A stretch of DNA of 15,329 bases from Bacteroidota bacterium (lineage in GTDB: Bacteria > Bacteroidota > Ignavibacteria > Ignavibacteriales > Ignavibacteriaceae): contig JAJYOQ010000048.1 of NCBI GenBank assembly GCA_021796135.1, positions 1 to 15,329 of the forward strand, written 5' to 3'. How positions within the stretch are numbered: position 1 is the first letter of the stretch; the number at the start of each line of letters is the position of its first letter. Positions 6,860 through 12,597 of this stretch are shown in pieces. The notes below the pieces were generated by a model. That model had not been told where the DNA came from and did not search any database. It saw only the letters and a list, made by a program, of their open reading frames with translations. A program made the position numbers and the translations under genes.

Positions 6860-7474
6860 ATGAGATTAAAATATAGTCAAATATGCTTTTTCTTTTTGAG
6901 TTTATTTTTTCTATTTATTATTATAATAAATACTGCTTCCGCAGGAGATATTAAGGGGAAAGTTCAAATTTCAGGGAAGAAAAGTAACTTAGATGCTTTA
7001 GTATATATTGAACATGTTGACGGATCATTTCCCCCTCCGCATAAAGCTCCGGTCATGAATCAAAAGAATTTGATGTTTATGCCTATGGTTCTGCCGGTTT
7101 TAGCAGGATCAACTGTTAACTTCTTAAATAACGACATTGTACTGCATAATGTCTTCACGCCTTCTAATTGCGCCGGAAAATTTAATCTTGGCACTTGGCC
7201 TAAAGGCGAAATACGTTCGCATACATTTAATAAAGCCGGATGTTTTGTCACAATACTATGCAATGTTCACCCCGATATGCAGGCATGGATAGTGGTTCTT
7301 CAAAATCCATATTTTGCTACCACCGACAGCAATGGTAATTTCGTAATTAAGAACGTTCCTAAAGGAGCATATGAATTAAAAGTTTGGTATCCATTCTATA
7401 ATAGCACATCAATTAAAGTCGTCATTAAAGATTCGGAAAATCTCCGGGAAGACGTTGTTCTTAAGAAAAAATAA
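6860..7474 (+). CDS. Exported cupredoxin-like protein with C-terminal beta-sandwich domain
   Basis: The product has 204 residues with a Sec signal peptide ending at about TASA|GD (residue 28/29). Residues 30-146 resemble a plastocyanin-type beta-barrel: LHNVF supplies His96, and C134-NV-H137-PD-M140 matches the Cys-x2-His-x2-Met end of a type 1 copper site, so all four usual ligands are present. C104 and C128 may form a disulfide. Residues 150-204 (YFATTDSNGNF...NVPKGAYELKVWYP) look like a carboxypeptidase-regulatory-type beta-sandwich, a combination often annotated as a methylamine-utilisation-like protein. It lies 71 nt after the tetraheme gene, a wider gap that holds an inverted repeat, so it may have its own promoter. 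In context it could be a mobile copper electron carrier that accepts electrons from the cytochromes. Copper binding is predicted, not shown. Confidence 0.82.
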   Translation: MRLKYSQICFFFLSLFFLFIIIINTASAGDIKGKVQISGKKSNLDALVYIEHVDGSFPPPHKAPVMNQKNLMFMPMVLPVLAGSTVNFLNNDIVLHNVFTPSNCAGKFNLGTWPKGEIRSHTFNKAGCFVTILCNVHPDMQAWIVVLQNPYFATTDSNGNFVIKNVPKGAYELKVWYPFYNSTSIKVVIKDSENLREDVVLKKK

Positions 7475-7490
7475 CCCTATGAGATATTTT

Positions 7491-7528
7491 AAAGATGATT
7501 GCTCTATTTTAGAAGAATCATCTTTTTT
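7491..7528. terminator. Hairpin with T-run between convergent genes
   Basis: AAAGATGATT (7491-7500) and AATCATCTTT (7516-7525) form a perfect 10-bp stem. The intervening TCTA/TAGA (7503-7506 and 7510-7513) can extend it above a small internal loop. Six T residues at 7523-7528 follow on the + strand, as expected for factor-independent termination of the cupredoxin transcript. On the - strand it would act at the end of the amylase gene, whose last codons and TAG overlap the stem, though the downstream run there is weaker. Confidence 0.7.
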
Positions 7529-10305
7529 GTTTCCATAAAATTACCTGCTTGTATACGATAGAAATAAATTCCGCTTGGCAGCGAAAGTCCTTTTTCTGAA
7601 GAATTAAAAGATAATTTATACTTGCCGGCAGTTTGTTCCTTATTAACTAATGTTTCTAATTCCCTTCCCAGTATATCATATATTTTCAGTGTAACAAAAC
7701 CGCTTTTAGGAATTTGATAATTAATGATTGTGCTGGGATTAAATGGATTAGGGTAATTCTGATCAAGCTCATAACTGGTTATCTTGTTTGATGAATTATC
7801 TTTAATTCCTGTTATAACCGTAGTATCCGGCACAGGTAATTGAACTGAAGTATAAATATGAAATTCGCCTGGTGCAAGATTAAGTGATGTTGAACTAGTC
7901 GCACTAATCGGACTGCCTGTGAAATAATCGTACCACGTTCCGCTACTAAATGGGCTGGCTGTGTGACTAACTACATCAAAATTCCCGATTATTGTTACAT
8001 TCATTGAATTATCATAAATGTTAATTTGCTTAACTGCTGCGGAAAAATTAATAATATTATAACCATTACTTTTGAATGCAGGGTATTTTGTTTTAAGATT
8101 AATTAATGCTGCTGTAGTTTTAAATAAACTTAATCTTCCTGGAGCTGTGTAATAATCCCATCTAATCGGCTTATCTCCAATTCTACCATTATAATTGATT
8201 GAATAATCGTAACCTAGTTCCTGAAATTGCCAAAGCATTTTTGGTCCGGGGATGGTGTAAAAAAATGCATCGCATAATTTAATCCGGTTTAATGCTGTTC
8301 CTAAATCTTTAATATTATAGCTTCCGTTAGAATTTCCGTATGTAAGGTTTTTATACATTAATCTTTCCTCATCATGACTTTCCATATAACCGACTAATCC
8401 AGGAATTGTCCAACCCCAATTCTGATAGGAAATCCCGGAAAAATCCCATGGGGGATTAGAATATCCCATAGCTGCTTGTTCATATGGACCACTCATATTA
8501 TCCCATACTAACATTCCATAATTTGTTACAACTTGTTCTTCATTACCAGCTACAAATTCTTCAAGTATAACGTAAGCTTTTGGTTTAACATTCCAAATTG
8601 CATCCGCAATTCTTTCTTCATTTACAATCCTTGAAGCATCATAGCTTTGCCAAGCTGCAGCATTAGTAGGGTTGTAAGTTTGTGTATAACCTCCTGCTAA
8701 ATCGAATCTAAAGCCATCTGCATGATATTGTGTAAGCCAGAATTTAGTAGTTGCGTCAACAAAGTAATGGGTCGCCGTACTCGTATGATTGAAGTCAAAG
8801 CCAACATTGTATGGATGGGTTGGATGTCTATTAAACCAAGGATTATTTATTGCCGTCAAATTACTATCTGCGTCCCAGTAAAGTCTGACAAGTGGACATG
8901 AACCAAATGCATCGTTAAAGGGAATGTCAAGGATTACAGCAATGCTGTCCTGATGAGCCATATCAATAAATTTTTTCAAATCATCTTTTGGTCCGTAATA
9001 TTTAGCTGGAGCATCAAAAAAATTCGGATTATATCCCCAGCTATCGTTTCCCTCAAAATTCATAATTGGCATTAGTTCAATTGCATTAATACCAAGTTTC
9101 TTAAAATATGATAAGGTATCTGCTAAGGTTGTATAATTATGACTTGTTAGAAAATCGCGAATAAGTAACTCATATATTACTAAGTTTGTTTTGGGTACAG
9201 GCACAAAACTTGTATCATGCCATTGATAAGGCGTTTGGTCTGTTTCCAGTACAGATGCTATTTCGGTTGTTTTACCAAACGGATATTTAATTAAATTCGG
9301 ATAAGTGCTGTCGGGGATATATTGATCGTTATATGGATCGCTTATTTTTTCCGAATATGGATCGGCTATCCTAATAGTTCCGTCAACCAGATATTGAAAA
9401 ATGTATTCCTTTTGAGGTGTCAAGTTGTCAATCTCAATCCACCAACGGTTTCCGTCAGGAGTTTGTTTCATGTAATAGCTTGAGTCAACAACCCAATTAT
9501 TAAAATCACCGATCACATAAACATTCTTTTTATAAGGCGCATAAAGTGATAGAATAACCGATGAATTTCCGATATAATTTATTCCGTCAATAATTCCGCT
9601 TGGTTCAGATTGAATAGTGACGTTTGGATTAACAACAAAGTAGCTTGAATCAGATTTTACAATTCCGTTTGTATCTGTTGCAACTGCCTTTATCCAGGTA
9701 TCACCATAAGAAGCAGCTTTTACTTTAAAAGTAGTATCACTGTTTGATGTATTTGCAACAAGAGAATTATTAATAAAAATTGAAACTGATTTAGCACTAA
9801 CAGAAGATATTTCAACATTTACGCTGTCATTTAAATTAGCAAAAAATGGCGCAACGGGAGAGACTACCTTAACATTCAAACCCGAAGTAAAAATTGGGAT
9901 AAAAATATCCGGGCTTGTTTGTTTAGTTGCATCTGAGCTTCTAAAAACAAAATCTAAAGCTGTAATGTGTTCAGTTGAATCCTGTACTCCGTAAAACTTC
10001 CTGGGATTACCGATTGTCAACTGATACAAATTAGCTCCTAGTCTGGTTAAAGCCGGTTGAGTTGTGTTAACTCCCCATGTCCCGATTACATATCGCCATT
10101 TATTAATGTTTGTAGTTACACCGGTATGTGCGTAAATAGTTCCTGTATAATTAAGGAGTGCTTGTGCTCCCGGTTGAGTTGCGTCAAAATAAACAATAAT
10201 TGAATCATTTTCCGAAGGAAATTGTGGGGATGTCGTTACCACTTGCGCAAAATTAATGTTAATCAAAATTAATGATATTAAAAATAATGTGAGTCTAATT
10301 TTCAT
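7504..10305 (-). CDS. Secreted GH13 alpha-amylase-family enzyme with T9SS sorting domain
   Basis: This 933-residue enzyme probably degrades starch or a related alpha-glucan outside the cell. Layout: signal peptide (1-20); N-terminal beta module with DATQPG and YTGTIYAHTGV (about 22-140); Ig-like segment (145-228); CBM48-like domain with VYVIGDFNNW (250-335); GH13 barrel (about 370-740); C-terminal beta domain (745-820); T9SS type A sorting domain (845-933) with QNYPNPFNPST and a terminal KKMILLK. Catalytic residues are visible: nucleophile Asp535 in GFRFD, acid/base Glu582 in VILEEF, and Asp645 in ESHDEER. Region I reads DIPFND (460-465), with Asp465 where the family normally has His, and region II has LAGG rather than the Lys-containing version I expect. 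It follows the S1/P1-like gene by 19 nt with TAAGGA before the ATG. Secretion and family are secure; the substrate is not. Confidence 0.9.
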   Translation of the reverse strand: MKIRLTLFLISLILININFAQVVTTSPQFPSENDSIIVYFDATQPGAQALLNYTGTIYAHTGVTTNINKWRYVIGTWGVNTTQPALTRLGANLYQLTIGNPRKFYGVQDSTEHITALDFVFRSSDATKQTSPDIFIPIFTSGLNVKVVSPVAPFFANLNDSVNVEISSVSAKSVSIFINNSLVANTSNSDTTFKVKAASYGDTWIKAVATDTNGIVKSDSSYFVVNPNVTIQSEPSGIIDGINYIGNSSVILSLYAPYKKNVYVIGDFNNWVVDSSYYMKQTPDGNRWWIEIDNLTPQKEYIFQYLVDGTIRIADPYSEKISDPYNDQYIPDSTYPNLIKYPFGKTTEIASVLETDQTPYQWHDTSFVPVPKTNLVIYELLIRDFLTSHNYTTLADTLSYFKKLGINAIELMPIMNFEGNDSWGYNPNFFDAPAKYYGPKDDLKKFIDMAHQDSIAVILDIPFNDAFGSCPLVRLYWDADSNLTAINNPWFNRHPTHPYNVGFDFNHTSTATHYFVDATTKFWLTQYHADGFRFDLAGGYTQTYNPTNAAAWQSYDASRIVNEERIADAIWNVKPKAYVILEEFVAGNEEQVVTNYGMLVWDNMSGPYEQAAMGYSNPPWDFSGISYQNWGWTIPGLVGYMESHDEERLMYKNLTYGNSNGSYNIKDLGTALNRIKLCDAFFYTIPGPKMLWQFQELGYDYSINYNGRIGDKPIRWDYYTAPGRLSLFKTTAALINLKTKYPAFKSNGYNIINFSAAVKQINIYDNSMNVTIIGNFDVVSHTASPFSSGTWYDYFTGSPISATSSTSLNLAPGEFHIYTSVQLPVPDTTVITGIKDNSSNKITSYELDQNYPNPFNPSTIINYQIPKSGFVTLKIYDILGRELETLVNKEQTAGKYKLSFNSSEKGLSLPSGIYFYRIQAGNFMETKKMILLK

Positions 10306-10324
10306 AATGTCCTTAAATAAATAG

Positions 10325-11176
10325 TTATTTCATAGAATTAATATTTGGTTTTCCTGCATTTACCCAGGCAGAATATAGTAGTGAAGCATAATCTTCGGCG
10401 GCACGGTCAAATTGAATTTCGGTAATGTAACCGGTTTTAATCCACATAAGATTGTAGTATTCATCGCTGCTTCTTGAACCGCACTGTTTATAAGCAAAAT
10501 TATCGGCATCAAATAAAATTCCGCATACAGAGTTAGAATTAGATATGTAATTAAATATAAACTTAAGAGGATCTTTAATAAATGGAGCCGAAACCGGCTG
10601 AAAGGAACTTTGAAGTTCATCTAAGTGTTTGTCGACCATAGTAATTTCATATCGGAAATGAACACCTTTTTGATTTGTAAGCTGTCCGTTATAATTCAAT
10701 ACCGTGTGCATTGGCTGATGTCCATCAGCTACATAGTGCCCCAAATCAGCGGCTAATTTAAGCGCTTCCTCTTTATTGTGATTTTTGAAAGCAGTGATCA
10801 GCTCTTTATATGTATTTAGAGTAGCCCATGGTAATATGCCTATTTTAATTACTTCATTTTTACCGTATTCGGCTATAAGCGAATCTTCATTTTCAATCAT
10901 ATTTCCGCTTTGAAATTCCTTATAGTAATCAATATCGATAAAATGTTTCGGGGGTTCAGTTTTATCTTTTTCTTTCCTATAATCGGGATCGGGAGCATGT
11001 TCGCTTAAGTAATCCCGCCAAATTTCAAAGGATTTCATTGAAGGAGGTAAAAATTCAACTGCCATTTTATTAATTAGCTTATGACCCTTGTCTCCCCAGG
11101 CGAAAGTTAAGTTAGTTCCGAGTGAAACAAGTATGATTGAAGCCAGAAAAAAGGTAAGATTATTTTTTATATGCAT
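10325..11176 (-). CDS. Exported S1/P1-nuclease-like zinc phosphodiesterase
   Basis: This 283-residue protein starts with a signal peptide (about 1-26). Cleavage before Trp27 would expose WGDKGH as the mature N-terminus, which matches the S1/P1 nuclease and phospholipase C fold, where the N-terminal Trp and His bind zinc. Other likely zinc ligands are His32, an Asp in APDPD (63 or 65), His78 in KHFIDID, His147 and Asp151 in LGHYVADGH, His157 in QPMH, and His173 in GVHFRYE, with Glu177 where nuclease P1 has Asp. The spacing 147/151/157 equals that of P1 residues 116/120/126. Activity could be 3'-nucleotidase/single-strand nuclease or phosphodiesterase on lipids; Bacteroidota members are mostly uncharacterised. 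It is first in a two-gene unit with the amylase. No Shine-Dalgarno sequence is evident, but the start fits the signal peptide. Confidence 0.85.
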   Translation of the reverse strand: MHIKNNLTFFLASIILVSLGTNLTFAWGDKGHKLINKMAVEFLPPSMKSFEIWRDYLSEHAPDPDYRKEKDKTEPPKHFIDIDYYKEFQSGNMIENEDSLIAEYGKNEVIKIGILPWATLNTYKELITAFKNHNKEEALKLAADLGHYVADGHQPMHTVLNYNGQLTNQKGVHFRYEITMVDKHLDELQSSFQPVSAPFIKDPLKFIFNYISNSNSVCGILFDADNFAYKQCGSRSSDEYYNLMWIKTGYITEIQFDRAAEDYASLLYSAWVNAGKPNINSMK

Positions 11177-11348
11177 AATAAAATTATAAATGAAGTTAAG
11201 TAATAGTATACAGTAATTTCCATAAAAAAGACTCTAATTAAAACTACCCAAATGGAGTGTTTTTATAAAGGCTAAAAATTCTAACTGAATAAAATATTTG
11301 ATAAATTTGCATTACTAATATTCTTATTCAACAAATAAAAGGATTTTT
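11177..11348. other. Divergent intergenic region between the S1/P1-like gene and rocD
   Basis: These 172 AT-rich bases must hold promoters for both directions. I see no strong hairpin, repeat array or small gene in it. The only recognisable element is a possible -7 box for the rightward gene at 11302-11309; nothing clear is found for the leftward gene. Confidence 0.4.
11302..11309 (+). promoter_or_regulatory. Possible Bacteroidota-type -7 element for rocD
   Basis: TAAATTTG matches the TAnnTTTG consensus described for Bacteroidota primary sigma promoters and would place the transcript start about 30 bases before the rocD ATG. No TTTG is found at the right distance for a -33 element, and the match is short in AT-rich DNA, so this is tentative. 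Confidence 0.25.
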
Positions 11349-12551
11349 ATGCAAACCAAAGATTTCATTGAAATAGAAGAAAAATTTGGCGCTCACAATT
11401 ATCATCCGCTTGATGTAGTTATAAATAAAGCCAAAGGCGTTTGGGTTTATGATGTTGACGGTAAAAAATATATGGATTGCCTGGCTGCTTATTCAGCCGT
11501 TAATCAAGGTCATTGCCATCCCCGTATATTAAAAGCTTTAAAAGATCAAGCTGAAAAAGTAACTTTAACTTCCAGGGCTTTCAGAAATGATCAATTACCG
11601 TTGTTATATAAAGAATTATGCGAATTAACCGGCTATGAAATAGCTCTCCCGATGAACTCTGGCGCTGAGGCAGTAGAGACTGCATTAAAAGCTGCCCGCA
11701 AGTGGGGCTACAAGGTTAAAGGTATAAAAAACAACTCAGCAGAAATAATTGTATGTGAAAATAATTTTGCCGGCAGAACAATATCAATTGTAAGTTTTTC
11801 ATCAACTGAACAATATAAAGAGGGATTTGGTCCGATTACACCGGGATTTAAAATAATTCCCTATGGCGACGCTGATGCTTTGGAAAAAGCAATAACTTTA
11901 AATACCGCAGCATTTCTTGTTGAACCTATTCAGGGCGAAGGCGGTGTGATTGTTCCGCCTGATGGTTACTTAAAGAAAGCTTATGATATTTGTAAAAAAA
12001 ATAATGTCCTTTTTATTGCAGATGAAATTCAATGCGGATTCGGCAGAAGCGGTAAGTTATTTGCCTATCAGTACGAAAATATAAAACCTGATGCGGTTAT
12101 TATCGGTAAAGCATTGTCAGGAGGATTCTATCCCGTCTCTGCTGTATTATCGAATAAGGAAGTTCTGGGTGTATTTCATCCCGGTGATCACGGTTCGACC
12201 TTCGGAGGAAATCCATTAGCGGCTGCTGTTGCCCGTGAAAGCATAAAAGTTCTTATAGAAGAAAACCTTATTGAAAATTCTTTCAAACTCGGAGAATATT
12301 TCCGCGAAAAATTAAGAGCAGTAAAATCTAAACATATTAAAGAAATAAGAGGTAAAGGATTATTCATCGGTGTCGAACTTTATCCTGAAGCCAAAGGCGC
12401 TAGAAGATTTTGCGAAGCTTTAATGACCAAAGGAGTACTTTGTAAAGAAACTCATGATGATGTAATAAGATTTGCTCCGCCCCTGGTTATTACAAAAGAG
12501 GAAATTGATTGGGCAATGGAAAGAGTAAATGAAGTCTTGGAAATGGAATGA
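11349..12551 (+). CDS. rocD: Ornithine aminotransferase
   Basis: This 400-residue PLP enzyme transfers the delta-amino group of ornithine to 2-oxoglutarate, giving glutamate semialdehyde and glutamate, in the cytoplasmic arginine/ornithine-proline route. Family marks include the N-terminal GAHNYHPLDVVI segment, the YDVDGKKYMDCLAAYSAVNQGH segment, the MNSGAEAVETALKAARKWGY cofactor-loop region, EPIQGEGG, the PLP-phosphate/cofactor segment FIADEIQCGFGRSG, and the Schiff-base Lys254 in IIGKALSGG followed by GSTFGGNPLA. Length matches bacterial RocD. Acetylornithine and other class III aminotransferases share these motifs, but the N-terminal pattern favours ornithine aminotransferase. AAAAGGA at 11337-11343 supports the start. 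It stands alone on this strand, facing the kinase gene convergently. Nothing about it looks unusual. Confidence 0.93.
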   Translation: MQTKDFIEIEEKFGAHNYHPLDVVINKAKGVWVYDVDGKKYMDCLAAYSAVNQGHCHPRILKALKDQAEKVTLTSRAFRNDQLPLLYKELCELTGYEIALPMNSGAEAVETALKAARKWGYKVKGIKNNSAEIIVCENNFAGRTISIVSFSSTEQYKEGFGPITPGFKIIPYGDADALEKAITLNTAAFLVEPIQGEGGVIVPPDGYLKKAYDICKKNNVLFIADEIQCGFGRSGKLFAYQYENIKPDAVIIGKALSGGFYPVSAVLSNKEVLGVFHPGDHGSTFGGNPLAAAVARESIKVLIEENLIENSFKLGEYFREKLRAVKSKHIKEIRGKGLFIGVELYPEAKGARRFCEALMTKGVLCKETHDDVIRFAPPLVITKEEIDWAMERVNEVLEME

Positions 12552-12556
12552 TAAAT

Positions 12557-12581
12557 AATTTTGAATTCTGAATTTTGAATT
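12557..12581. repeat. Short direct repeat after rocD
   Basis: Two copies of AATTTTGAATT (12557-12567 and 12571-12581) are separated by CTG in the 46-base gap between convergent genes. They may simply reflect AT-rich low-complexity sequence. No function can be assigned. Confidence 0.4.
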
Positions 12582-12597
12582 AAACACAATGAGATTA

